The position numbers and the translations under genes are program-made. Of a DNA stretch of 53,603 nt, positions 7,275 to 16,021 are shown one piece after another. The stretch's first letter is position 1. Every line of letters begins with the position of its first letter. The stretch lies in contig JAMPFA010000008.1 of the NCBI GenBank assembly GCA_023664725.1, positions 1 to 53,603 of the forward strand, written 5' to 3'. The notes under the pieces were generated by a model that saw only the letters and a program-made list of their open reading frames with translations, was not told the DNA's origin and did no database searches. The DNA comes from Roseburia sp. GTDB lineage: Bacteria; Bacillota; Clostridia; Lachnospirales; Lachnospiraceae.

Positions 7275-10133
7275 ATGAAAAATTTTACCGGTATCAGGTT
7301 TGTGATCGCAGGGCTGATCCTGATTTTGGGATTTTCTTTTCTGCCGATGGAAAAGGTGCAGGCAGCGGAAAATCCGGTGGCTATAAAATCCTGCAAATTA
7401 AACAGCAGCGGAAGTAAGCTAACAGTAAAAGCCAAGGTAAAGAAAAAGACCTCCGAGATGGGGAAAAAGCTTTATCTTCTGGGCTTGGAGCCCTACAATT
7501 CAGAGTCGGGGAAAAAGAGCGTCACTCCCCTTGCAAATGTAAAGGCGAAAAAGGGAACCATTACATTTAAGGTGAAATATAAGAGCGATATGCTGTATAA
7601 AAAGTATGCCGTTGCGTACAAAACCGGCGGAAAATATCAGATCGTCAGTGACAACAGCTATATTACCAATCCGGAAGTGCTGGCAGCCTATACCGGCTCC
7701 GGACCGAAAACTTCCTCCAAAAAAGGGCTGCAGGTGGAAGAACTTTCAGACTCCCTGGAGGTTGGGACAAAACATGCGGTGATCAATTGGACCTTCAGCT
7801 CCATTATGACAGGACAGAGTAATCCAAACGCAGTTCCCTTTAAGTACAGGGGAGTAACCTACTATCTGGACGAGGGCGTGATGGCCCACAATGACAGCCT
7901 GGTGCAGGCTTACAACCAGGGCGGTGCGAAGGTAACCATTATTCTGCTCTTGCCGGAGGATTCCAGCGATGCCACGGCCTCCATGCGGTTTGACGGACCT
8001 TCTGTGGCGAAATTTTCTTCTATTGATACGGGAAACAAGGCGGGATGCCGGACATTTGAGGCGGTGATGACCTATCTCGCCAAACGCTACGGCACGAAAA
8101 GCAACCTGGTTTCCGGATGGATTCTGGGAAATGAGGTGGACAGTCCTTACTACTGGAATTACGGCGGCAGCAAGAAGCAGAGCTCCTATATCAGCAATTA
8201 TGCCAGGAGCTTTCGGATCTGTTACAATGCGGTGAAATCTGTCAGCAAAAATGCAAAGGTCTACATCAGCTTGGACCACAACTGGAATACAGACCCTGAC
8301 GGGACGGGAACAAGATTTTTCTCCACAAAATCCACATTGGACAGCTTTTACAAGAAAATAAACAAACAGGGAAAAATTACGTTCCAGATTGCCTACCACG
8401 CTTACCCCCAGGGACTTGGGGATCCCATATTCTGGGATGACAGCAATGCCACGAACTCTGTAAAGGCAAAGATCGTAAACTTTAAGAATCTGAATGTGCT
8501 GACAGATTATGTGAAGAAAAATTACGGAAAGAAATATACCATTATGCTCTCGGAGCAGTCCTTTAACTCCACCAGGGGCGAGGTGGTGCAGGCGGCATGT
8601 TACGCCTACGCCTACTATATCAGCGAGACAAACAGCATGATCGAGTCCTTTATCTACGGCAGGGAGTTTGACAATGACGGGGAGCCGGGATATCTCTGGG
8701 GACTCTGCACAAAGGATCACCAGAAGCGTCTTTTGTGGCATGTGTTCCAGTACATTGACACGGCGGATTCTTTTACCTTTACGGATCCCTTAGTCAGCTC
8801 CACCAACATCAAGGCATGGACGAAGATCAAGGGATTTAAGAAAGATAAGTTTAAAAAGATGGCGTCCATCCGAAAAGTTCAGCCGGTAATCACAGAAGCA
8901 CAGAGCACGGGGAGCAATGAGATTACCGTGACCTGGGATAAGATAAATACCGGGGACGGCTATGAGGTATTGCGGAAAGGGCCTGGGGATGCAGACTATG
9001 TTCAGGTGGGCTGGATCCAGGGCAATTCCACCGTCAGCTTTAAAGATACAAAGGTGTCGCCGGGAAATACATACAATTATAAGGTCCGCCTGTTTAAAGA
9101 GGCGCCTGTGAAAGGGAATCCTGCCCAGAGGAAGAATCTTTACGGCACAAAATCTGCCGGGGTGAAAACTGTGGCAACCACCGGACAGGTAAAACTTGCC
9201 ACAAAGAACTGTAAAGTGGATGGAAACAAGATTACTATTGCATGGGAAGAGATGGCAGGGGCAAGCGGTTATGAGATTTTGCGCTCCACCCAGAAAGATG
9301 CGGGGTATGGTTTGATCGGGACATCCGATTCCACAAAATATGTGGATGAGAATACAATTTCGGGAACTACATATTACTATAAAGTCAGGGCATTTGTGAC
9401 GGTAAACGGACAAAACCTTTACGGCAGAGAGTCGGAGGTCGTGGAGGAACTGGCGCTGATCGGGCTTACTGTCTCTATTGAAAACGGAAAAGTAGTGCTG
9501 CGTTGGAGTCAGTGGCTGAATCAGGGAAGCTATCGTGTGTACTGTGCGGAGGAAGACGGAGACTTTAATAAGATCACTACAGTAAAATCACCGGGACCAG
9601 ACGGACGCTATACCTGGTCGGGCACAAAATACGCAGATAACTCAGGTTTTGTGTGGGGTACAACCTATCGGTTCAGGGTAAGAGCAGAACTTGGGAACGG
9701 AACCTACAGCAAGTACTCCAACATTGTGGAACTGACGCCAGAGCAGGATCTGGATGATGGCTTAAATGATATGCCGCCGGAGGACACTACAGAAGAGACA
9801 GTGGAAACTGTGGAGGATACAGAAAATACAGAGACTGAGACTACAGAGACCACGGAGCCTACCGAAAGCACAGAAACTATGGAGCCGACAGAGAGTACCG
9901 AGTCAATAGAGCCCACAGAAAGTACAGAAACTACGGAGCCGACAGAGAGCACAGAGACCACGGAGCCTACGGAAGGTACAGAAACTATAGAAGCTACGGA
10001 GCCTACGGAAACTACAGAGACCACGGAGCCGACAGAATCTATTAATCAAACAGAGTTTACAGAAAGCACAGAATTTATAGAAATATTGGAGAGCACCGGA
10101 GTGTCAGAATCTACAGAGATACCGGAATCTTGA
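7275..10133 (+). CDS. Secreted DUF5722 (glycosidase-like) protein with FN3 repeats and Thr/Glu-rich tail
   Basis: A 952-residue secreted protein. Seen: signal peptide (about residues 1-32, ending VQAAENP); an N-terminal beta domain; a DUF5722 module (about 155-540) with VINWTFSSIM, GWILGNEVDS and TIMLSEQSFNS, whose Glu residues sit where clan-A glycosidases carry their catalytic acids; three FN3-like domains (about 540-840; YNYKVR, YYYKVR, FRVRAE); then a tail of about 110 residues of Thr-Glu-Pro-Ser repeats. No LPXTG motif or terminal hydrophobic anchor follows, so retention on the cell is unexplained. Known: DUF5722 is classed as GH-like with unclear substrate. Shine-Dalgarno AAAGGAG 7 bases before ATG. 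Probably acts on extracellular or surface glycans (inference). Confidence 0.82.
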   Translation: MKNFTGIRFVIAGLILILGFSFLPMEKVQAAENPVAIKSCKLNSSGSKLTVKAKVKKKTSEMGKKLYLLGLEPYNSESGKKSVTPLANVKAKKGTITFKVKYKSDMLYKKYAVAYKTGGKYQIVSDNSYITNPEVLAAYTGSGPKTSSKKGLQVEELSDSLEVGTKHAVINWTFSSIMTGQSNPNAVPFKYRGVTYYLDEGVMAHNDSLVQAYNQGGAKVTIILLLPEDSSDATASMRFDGPSVAKFSSIDTGNKAGCRTFEAVMTYLAKRYGTKSNLVSGWILGNEVDSPYYWNYGGSKKQSSYISNYARSFRICYNAVKSVSKNAKVYISLDHNWNTDPDGTGTRFFSTKSTLDSFYKKINKQGKITFQIAYHAYPQGLGDPIFWDDSNATNSVKAKIVNFKNLNVLTDYVKKNYGKKYTIMLSEQSFNSTRGEVVQAACYAYAYYISETNSMIESFIYGREFDNDGEPGYLWGLCTKDHQKRLLWHVFQYIDTADSFTFTDPLVSSTNIKAWTKIKGFKKDKFKKMASIRKVQPVITEAQSTGSNEITVTWDKINTGDGYEVLRKGPGDADYVQVGWIQGNSTVSFKDTKVSPGNTYNYKVRLFKEAPVKGNPAQRKNLYGTKSAGVKTVATTGQVKLATKNCKVDGNKITIAWEEMAGASGYEILRSTQKDAGYGLIGTSDSTKYVDENTISGTTYYYKVRAFVTVNGQNLYGRESEVVEELALIGLTVSIENGKVVLRWSQWLNQGSYRVYCAEEDGDFNKITTVKSPGPDGRYTWSGTKYADNSGFVWGTTYRFRVRAELGNGTYSKYSNIVELTPEQDLDDGLNDMPPEDTTEETVETVEDTENTETETTETTEPTESTETMEPTESTESIEPTESTETTEPTESTETTEPTEGTETIEATEPTETTETTEPTESINQTEFTESTEFIEILESTGVSESTEIPES
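9832..10038 (+). repeat. Thr/Glu/Pro/Ser-coding minisatellite in the DUF5722 gene
   Basis: Imperfect tandem copies of short units such as ACAGAGACCACGGAGCC, in register with the reading frame and coding for (T-E-T/S-T-E-P) runs. Units differ mostly at third positions. Such arrays change length by slippage and form extended, charged stalks in secreted proteins. Confidence 0.8.
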
Positions 10134-10172
10134 AAGCATGCGTTTCCTGCGGTGATTTCGTCTATATTGTAC

Positions 10173-10216
10173 AACGCAGAGTCAGCCAAAGCGCAGGCGT
10201 AACGCAGATTTAGCCA
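10173..10216. repeat. Short direct repeat in the gap before the polysaccharide cluster
   Basis: AACGCAGA-nnn-AGCCA occurs at 10173-10188 and again at 10201-10216, 28 bases apart. The 125-base gap (10134-10258) otherwise shows only a possible TATATT element and no convincing promoter or terminator. It may be a regulator-binding repeat or chance. Confidence 0.35.
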
Positions 10217-10258
10217 GAAGGTAATTTCTATAGATGATTAGCAATTTGGAGGATATCT

Positions 10259-11203
10259 ATGCTACTTACAGTGATCGTGCCTTGCTATAACGAAGAGGAA
10301 GCGCTGCATTACTTTTATGAGGAAATGCAAAAGGTAATGCAGCAGATGTCATATGCAGAGTTTGAGTTGTTGTTTGTAAACGACGGCTCCAGGGATAAAA
10401 CATTAGAGAAAGTAAAGAGCCTGGCAGAGAAAGATGACAGGGTGAAATACGTCTCTTTTTCCAGAAATTTTGGCAAGGAGGCGGCAATTTTCGCAGGACT
10501 TCAGCACGCAAAGGGGGATATGGTCTGCATTATGGATGCGGATCTTCAGGATCCTCCTTCGCTGCTGCCGGAAATGTATCAGGCTATAGCGGAGGAGGGG
10601 TATGATTCTGTGGCTACCCGAAGGGTGTCCAGAAAGGGGGAGCCTCCCATCCGCTCCTTTTTTGCCAGAATGTTTTACCGTATCATCAATAAAATTTCAA
10701 AGACGGATATCGTGGACGGCGCCAGGGACTACCGTCTGATGAGCCGTGCCTTTGTGGATGCCCTTTTGGAACTTGGGGAGTATAACAGATTTTCCAAGGG
10801 CCTGTTTGGCTGGGTAGGTTTTCGCACAAAGTGGCTGGAGTTTGAAAATGTGGAGCGTGTGGCGGGGGAGACGAAATGGTCTTTCTGGAAATTGTTTATG
10901 TATTCCATTGAGGGGATCGTGGCTTTTTCCACAGTGCCATTATCCCTGGCCTCATTTTGCGGCGTTTTTATGTGTGGTCTTTCCGCAATTGCCATTATCT
11001 TTATCATTGTGCGGCAGGTTCTTTACGGAGGTTCTGCCTATGGGTGGCCCTCTATGGTCTGCATTATGATATTTTTGGGGGGAATCCAGCTTTTATGTGT
11101 GGGAATTTTAGGTTCCTACCTTTCAAGGACTTACCTGGAAGTAAAAAAACGTCCCATCTATATCTGTAAAGAAACAAATACTACCAGAAATGAAGGAAAT
11201 TAG
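10259..11203 (+). CDS. GT2 glycosyltransferase with two C-terminal membrane segments (GtrB/YkcC-like)
   Basis: A 314-residue membrane-anchored GT2 enzyme. Seen: N-terminal VIVPCYNEEEAL and VNDGSRDKT, the metal-binding DADLQDPP, then two long hydrophobic segments (about residues 230-255 and 265-290) in the arrangement typical of bactoprenol glucosyltransferase GtrB/YkcC and dolichol-phosphate mannosyl synthases. It probably transfers a sugar from an NDP donor to undecaprenyl phosphate, giving a lipid-linked sugar used outside the membrane by GT-C enzymes. The neighbouring GT-C-like membrane proteins would be natural users. Shine-Dalgarno TTGGAGG precedes the ATG. First gene of the cluster. Confidence 0.9.
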   Translation: MLLTVIVPCYNEEEALHYFYEEMQKVMQQMSYAEFELLFVNDGSRDKTLEKVKSLAEKDDRVKYVSFSRNFGKEAAIFAGLQHAKGDMVCIMDADLQDPPSLLPEMYQAIAEEGYDSVATRRVSRKGEPPIRSFFARMFYRIINKISKTDIVDGARDYRLMSRAFVDALLELGEYNRFSKGLFGWVGFRTKWLEFENVERVAGETKWSFWKLFMYSIEGIVAFSTVPLSLASFCGVFMCGLSAIAIIFIIVRQVLYGGSAYGWPSMVCIMIFLGGIQLLCVGILGSYLSRTYLEVKKRPIYICKETNTTRNEGN

Positions 11204-11204
11204 T

Positions 11205-12248
11205 ATGATAAAAAGTCTGATCTTACTGGCAGTGTTTATGCTGCTGCTCCCCTTTTTATTAGGGCTTCTATTTACCCGTTTTGTGGAGGAAGAGAAAAAT
11301 AACCCTCTTTTTAACCTTGTGGCAGGGTATATTTTTGCCATGGGAGTTTTTGAGGTGATCGCTCTTCCATTGATCGCAGGAAGGCAGTCGCTTTCCCTCC
11401 TGATAAAACTTTACGGGGGAGTTCTTGTAATATTTGCGGCGCTATCCCTTGTTTTCAATTATAAAAGAATTTTTCAGGTGGTTTTGGAGACAGTGACGGC
11501 GGTCAGGAATTTTACTCTGGCCATCTGGGCAGAGCTGGTTTTGATTTTCTGTCAGCTTCTGATCTATGTGCGGTATCACTATACCAACACAGACGATGCT
11601 TTTTATGTGGCAAGCGCCACAACTGCTCTTTTCACTGACACTATATTTCAGTATAATCCTTATACGGGGGAGCTTTACAAAAATCTGCCCTCCCGCTATG
11701 TGCTATCTCCCTTCTACAGTTTTATCGCCGTAGTCAGTAAAGCGGTGGACAACCATCCTGCAATTATCGCCCACTCCGTGTTTATGATTTTATTTTTGAT
11801 GATCGCTTATATGGTCTATGCTTTGATCGGTAAGGCTCTGTTTGCCGGGGACATCGAAAAGACAGGATATTTTTTGATCCTCGTAACGTTTCTTACCATG
11901 TTTTCCGGTTACAGTGAGCGCACCAGCGGCCTGTTCCTTTTGATCCGTCTCTGGCAGGGAAAAGCGGTTTTGGCGGGCATATTTCTTCCGTTGATCTTAT
12001 ATCTGTTTCTGCGGCTGTTTTTTCCTGATGGGGATAAGGCTCATGTGACAGAGTGGATCCTTCTGTTGTTTTTGATGAGCGCCTGCTGTCTGGTCTCCTC
12101 TATGGGGATCATGCTGGGAGCCATTATGACAGGAATTTTGGGAATTCTTCTGGCGGTAAAGAAGAGGCGGTTTCGTAATCTGATCTGTGCCTTTTTGTGC
12201 TGTGCGCCAAATATCTTCTGTGCAGGGGCATATCTTTTGATCCGATAG
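11205..12248 (+). CDS. Polytopic membrane protein, DUF6077-like N-terminal part
   Basis: A 347-residue protein of about 9-10 hydrophobic segments. It resembles the N-terminal two thirds of DUF6077-type proteins: the first extracytoplasmic loop carries YHYTNTDDAFYVASATTAL, then PSRYVLSPFYSF, a layout like GT-C transferases where acidic loop residues bind lipid-linked donor. It stops abruptly after a membrane segment (AGAYLLIR), while the next gene begins with the segments that normally finish such a protein. The pair may thus be a split or frameshifted gene. The start chosen is the ATG right after the previous stop, with AAGGAA upstream. Family assignment is from motif memory. Confidence 0.6.
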   Translation: MIKSLILLAVFMLLLPFLLGLLFTRFVEEEKNNPLFNLVAGYIFAMGVFEVIALPLIAGRQSLSLLIKLYGGVLVIFAALSLVFNYKRIFQVVLETVTAVRNFTLAIWAELVLIFCQLLIYVRYHYTNTDDAFYVASATTALFTDTIFQYNPYTGELYKNLPSRYVLSPFYSFIAVVSKAVDNHPAIIAHSVFMILFLMIAYMVYALIGKALFAGDIEKTGYFLILVTFLTMFSGYSERTSGLFLLIRLWQGKAVLAGIFLPLILYLFLRLFFPDGDKAHVTEWILLLFLMSACCLVSSMGIMLGAIMTGILGILLAVKKRRFRNLICAFLCCAPNIFCAGAYLLIR

Positions 12249-12252
12249 TAAG

Positions 12253-13854
12253 ATGGAGGCTGTTTTGAGAGAAATATTGCAATATGTAAAATCAATGTAT
12301 GATAACTACAATGGGACGGGGATGCATATGGGGTTGTTTTTTGCCAGTATCCTGTATCTCCTGCTGCAGAAAAAAGATGAAAAGCGTTACCTGTTTTTGG
12401 GCTATACGCTGCTGTTTTTTGTCATCTGCTTTTTCCCCTTGACGGCAAAGATCATTATGGAGTACTGCATCGGAAAAAGTGTGTACTGGCGTATGTTCTG
12501 GCTGCTTCCGGCCTCTGTTGTAACCGCATATGCGGCGGTGCAGGCGCTGATGCAGGTGGAAAAGAAGATGCGGCGGTATTTTCTGCTTTTGGTGATGGCT
12601 CTGGTAATTGTGATGACAGGGACAATTGTGTACAATGAAACTATGTTCAAACAGAAGGAAAACCATTACAACATTCCACAGGATGTGGTGAATATCTGTG
12701 ACATCATAGAAAGTGATGCGTCAATTCATGGTATCGAGGAGAAAAAACTTGTGGTCACAAATGAGCTGCTGCCATTTATCCGGCAGTATGACGCAGATAT
12801 TAAGATGCCCTACGGAAACACTGCGGTGAGGGGAGAAAAGATCAAGAACAATAATGCCAGTGAGATTTTTCGCATTATGTGCCAGGAGCATCAAAACTGG
12901 GATGCTCTCAGCTTTTATGCTGCCCTGGAAGGGTGCAATTATCTGGCATACCCGGTAAATGAGGATGTGGCAAGGGCTGCTGAGAGTAACGGCTATGAGA
13001 AGATTGGCAGCAGCGGGACATATGACGTGTACCGGCAGACGAAAGAGGCCTTTGCCTGGGACGGCCAGTGGCTTTTGACACAGCACGGCGGAGCGGAGGG
13101 CAGCCAGCTCATGTTTTATACCCTGACTGATAATAAAGGGCATGTGGTCGTCATTGACGGCGGCTGGCGGAGCGATGCGGAGTATGTGAAAAAGGAGCTT
13201 AAAGATTTGGGAAATCATGTGGATGCATGGTTTATCACCCATCCCCACAGAGATCATGCAGGGGCTTTTTGTGAAATTTATAAAGATCCAGGGAAATTAA
13301 AGATTGACCAGGTGTACATGGTGGATATGGCTCCGGTGGAACTGTGTCTCTCCAATGCCCCCTGGGACGAGGTGGAGGTTTATGAGGAGCTGCTGACCCT
13401 TGAGATCCCACAGCTATCTTATGTTCATGCGGGGGATACTATGGCGATTGCATCTCTTAACATAGAGATTTTTAACGCTTATGACGACTATGTGGACGAG
13501 CTGTCCGATGACCTTTTAAATGACGGATCTATGTTGTTTAAAGTCACTGCGGATCAGGAGTCCATACTGTTTTGCGCAGATGTGGGAAAAGGGATGAACG
13601 CCCATCTGCTTGAGACCTATGGTGAACGCCTTAAAGCGGATTATGTACAGATGGGACATCACGGCAACGGTGGATTAAAAAAGGATTTTTATGAATCTAT
13701 CGGTGCGAAGGCAGCTTTTTTTGATGCTCCGGACTGGCTGATGTGGGACACCAGCGGGCACTATAAGACCATGAAAAACGCTGCCATGATGGCGGAGCTT
13801 GGAGCCCATATCTACAGCTTTTCCACCACGCCAAACCAGATCCTATTGAGATAA
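12253..13854 (+). CDS. Membrane protein fused to a metallo-beta-lactamase-fold hydrolase
   Basis: A 533-residue protein. Seen: four or five membrane segments (about residues 25-135) containing VYWRMFWLLP, as found at the end of DUF6077-like proteins; an extracytoplasmic linker (about 140-270); then a ComEC/Rec2-like metallo-beta-lactamase domain with the zinc motif HPHRDH (H330, H332, D334, H335), INDGGW-type start VVVIDGGW, and later CADVG and QMGHHGNGG. The metal ligands look complete, so it may hydrolyse a phosphodiester or lipid-linked product outside the membrane; the substrate is unknown. The ATG at 12253 lacks a Shine-Dalgarno. An in-frame TTG at 12265 with GGAGG five bases upstream is an equal candidate. 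It overlaps functionally with the gene before it. Confidence 0.68.
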   Translation: MEAVLREILQYVKSMYDNYNGTGMHMGLFFASILYLLLQKKDEKRYLFLGYTLLFFVICFFPLTAKIIMEYCIGKSVYWRMFWLLPASVVTAYAAVQALMQVEKKMRRYFLLLVMALVIVMTGTIVYNETMFKQKENHYNIPQDVVNICDIIESDASIHGIEEKKLVVTNELLPFIRQYDADIKMPYGNTAVRGEKIKNNNASEIFRIMCQEHQNWDALSFYAALEGCNYLAYPVNEDVARAAESNGYEKIGSSGTYDVYRQTKEAFAWDGQWLLTQHGGAEGSQLMFYTLTDNKGHVVVIDGGWRSDAEYVKKELKDLGNHVDAWFITHPHRDHAGAFCEIYKDPGKLKIDQVYMVDMAPVELCLSNAPWDEVEVYEELLTLEIPQLSYVHAGDTMAIASLNIEIFNAYDDYVDELSDDLLNDGSMLFKVTADQESILFCADVGKGMNAHLLETYGERLKADYVQMGHHGNGGLKKDFYESIGAKAAFFDAPDWLMWDTSGHYKTMKNAAMMAELGAHIYSFSTTPNQILLR

Positions 13855-13870
13855 TAGAGAGGAGAAAATT

Positions 13871-15664
13871 ATGTTACACGGTACAATTTTTGGGACGGTA
13901 TTTTATCCCCTGGCACTGACCGCCTGTGTCTTAGGAGTTTATTTATTTAAAAAGTCTTACAGAGAATTAAATGGGTTTGTCTGGCTGGTATTGTCTTTTC
14001 TGATCACCATAGCTATGGGAGGGATGATTGCAGGACTCTTAAGCCCTCTTCACATTCCGGTGAATCTTTACTCCATGGGAATCGTCTATCTGCTCCTTGC
14101 GGGGATTTTGTTTTATCTTATAAAAAAGGAGGGAAAACGCCAGTCATATCTGTGGGAAAAATATGATATGCTCCTTTTGGCGGGCATTACTATAGGCATG
14201 GCTGTGATCCTGATCAAACAGTTTTCACCTGCCTTAAATTACTGTTATTACAATACGGATGCGGGGCTGCACTTAAAAGAGGCGACACTGATCGTCCGTT
14301 CCCAAAAGGTTACCATGATGTATTTTATGCATCTGCAAAACGCTATGGTAATTGAGATGGTCTCCCCCTTTGTACGGACCGCAGATTTATTTAAGGGATA
14401 TATCCTGGGAGACTGGTTCTTCCTGCTGGTGGAGACTATGTTTTTTGCGGCATTGATCCGTAGGTTTATAAACACTCTGCCCACAAAGATTTTTGGCATT
14501 GTGGTTCTCGTTGCATATTTTTGCGGATATCCCTATTTCGGCTACTATTATTCCTTTGGCTACTGGGCAATGGGAGCTATGTATGTGGGATTTCTGGCGC
14601 TGACATTAAGGCTTTACGAGGAAGCGGATGTGGAGCGGAAATATACCGTGTTCATGCTGATGCTGGGGTGCTTTGGCGTGATCACCAGCTATATGCTCTT
14701 TGCCCCTGTGACATTTATCACAGTGTTTTTCTACCTGGCAGTGGTGGCAAAACGGGAGGGAAAGATTTTTGCCCTGAAAAATGTGTGGCTTGCCCTTAAG
14801 GTATTTCTGATTCCCACCATCTTTGGGCTGTGTTACTGTCTCTATGGATTTTTTATTTCTTCCGGAACCAGTATCAGCGGCGCCCTGGGAAATCAGGGGG
14901 GAATCTACACGGAGCTTTACATGGACTTTTTCTGGACACTGTTTCCGGTATTGTTTGTTCTGGTGTCCACTTTGAAAAAGAAAAAGCTTACCCCGGAAGT
15001 CACATGTTTCCTGGCGTTTTTCCTTTTTACCGGAGGGCTTTTGGCTCTGACATTGACCCACCATGTGTCCACATACTATTATTATAAATCCTATTTCCCG
15101 CTGTGGATGTTCTGCTGGGTATTAACCATCATTGCAGCGGGCATGATGTTAAGAGAGGCAAGGGAGACCCTTATTGCGTACTGTCTCTTAATTGCAGGAA
15201 TGGGAGGGCTTTGTTTCGGGAAAATCGAGTATCGGATTGTCACCTCCACGGAAAATATTACGGGAGCCATGCACAGCCCGGAATTTTTTACCCTGTATCA
15301 GTTTAACGGATTTCTCTTCCGGCAGAATCTGGCGGGGCTGGATAAGTCTTTGCTGGATTTGTACCAGGTGGTGATTGACGAGCTCCCGGGGGAGAAAATG
15401 GTGCCTCTTATGACGGAGGAGCATGATTATGGTGCCACTTATGTATACGAGGGTGTCAGCGGCTATGATTTCCCGGATTTTTACGAGTGGCGGCATACAA
15501 CGGAGGAACTTAGGCAGGCGTATAAGGATTGGGATATTCATTATACGGTGATGCTGAAGGGGTCGGATTTTGAAAAGCAGCATGGCAAAAAGGTGCTGAA
15601 GGATGAAAATGTTGAGATTTATATGGAGAATGAGGCGGGGTATATTCTTGGTATAAAGCAGTAG
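13871..15664 (+). CDS. Large polytopic membrane protein, GT-C/polymerase-like
   Basis: A 597-residue protein with about 12-13 hydrophobic segments and a C-terminal extracytoplasmic domain of about 130 residues. Seen: a first large loop with YYNTDAGLHLKEATLI and a second conserved patch YFGYYYSFGYW. This layout, an acidic loop near the start plus a soluble tail, is shared with GT-C glycosyltransferases and O-antigen-polymerase-like proteins. In the cluster it could be the polymerase or a transferase that uses the lipid-linked sugar from the first GT2. The start at 13871 has AGAGGAG 8 bases upstream; the gene lies 16 bases after the MBL gene. The exact family was not recognised. Confidence 0.6.
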   Translation: MLHGTIFGTVFYPLALTACVLGVYLFKKSYRELNGFVWLVLSFLITIAMGGMIAGLLSPLHIPVNLYSMGIVYLLLAGILFYLIKKEGKRQSYLWEKYDMLLLAGITIGMAVILIKQFSPALNYCYYNTDAGLHLKEATLIVRSQKVTMMYFMHLQNAMVIEMVSPFVRTADLFKGYILGDWFFLLVETMFFAALIRRFINTLPTKIFGIVVLVAYFCGYPYFGYYYSFGYWAMGAMYVGFLALTLRLYEEADVERKYTVFMLMLGCFGVITSYMLFAPVTFITVFFYLAVVAKREGKIFALKNVWLALKVFLIPTIFGLCYCLYGFFISSGTSISGALGNQGGIYTELYMDFFWTLFPVLFVLVSTLKKKKLTPEVTCFLAFFLFTGGLLALTLTHHVSTYYYYKSYFPLWMFCWVLTIIAAGMMLREARETLIAYCLLIAGMGGLCFGKIEYRIVTSTENITGAMHSPEFFTLYQFNGFLFRQNLAGLDKSLLDLYQVVIDELPGEKMVPLMTEEHDYGATYVYEGVSGYDFPDFYEWRHTTEELRQAYKDWDIHYTVMLKGSDFEKQHGKKVLKDENVEIYMENEAGYILGIKQ

Positions 15665-15682
15665 ATTACTCCTTTTTCGGAA

Positions 15683-15711
15683 TTGTGTACTTGTTGAAAA
15701 TAGGTTATAAT
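15683..15711 (+). promoter_or_regulatory. Possible promoter within the polysaccharide cluster
   Basis: TTGTGT (15683-15688), a 17-base spacer and perfect TATAAT (15706-15711). It precedes the phage-protein remnant and the GT2 gene at 16018. The AATAGGTTATAAT stretch recurs in the promoter at 53016. Confidence 0.55.
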
Positions 15712-15754
15712 TTTACGGACGGGCATAATAGTATAATACACTGCAAGGGCAAAT

Positions 15755-16021
15755 GCAGCACAGGGACTGCCAGAAATGATTGAGATTGCAACAGGAAAGC
15801 ATTTTGAGGAAAACCGGAAAGATAAGCATAGTAAGGATGCAGGATATGGCTGGTTTCGTTATGAATGAAGATTTGCGCTGCCAGTGTTTGACGATAACGG
15901 TGATGTTGAGCGGTATAATGTTTTCCATGTGCTGATGTTGATACGCCATGCAAAAGACGAAAAAATGTATTTGTATGACATTATGGAAATAAAAAAGAAA
16001 CGAGAAGGGAGAGTCCCATGA
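15755..16021 (+). pseudogene. Remnant of a phage/ICE-type large polyvalent protein
   Basis: Reading 15755 in frame gives AAQGLPEMIEIATGKHFEEN, continues to FRYE, meets TGA at 15866-15868, then goes on in the same frame with RFALPVFDDNGDVERYNVFH and RHAKDEKMYLYDIMEIKKK, ending at 16021. The C-terminal pattern (NVFH..LIRHA..KMYLYDI..IKK) resembles the end of phage and conjugative-element polyvalent proteins as I remember them. No start codon context, an internal stop and a truncated N-terminus mark it as decayed. It overlaps the next gene's Shine-Dalgarno and start. Confidence 0.5.

Noticed and set aside
7746..8741. Long - strand reading frame
   Set aside because: Lies fully inside the DUF5722/FN3 gene, shows no domain and no ribosome site; it is a shadow.
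9704..10024. - strand frame of Val/Ser repeats
   Set aside because: It is the complement of the Thr/Glu minisatellite, with no start context.
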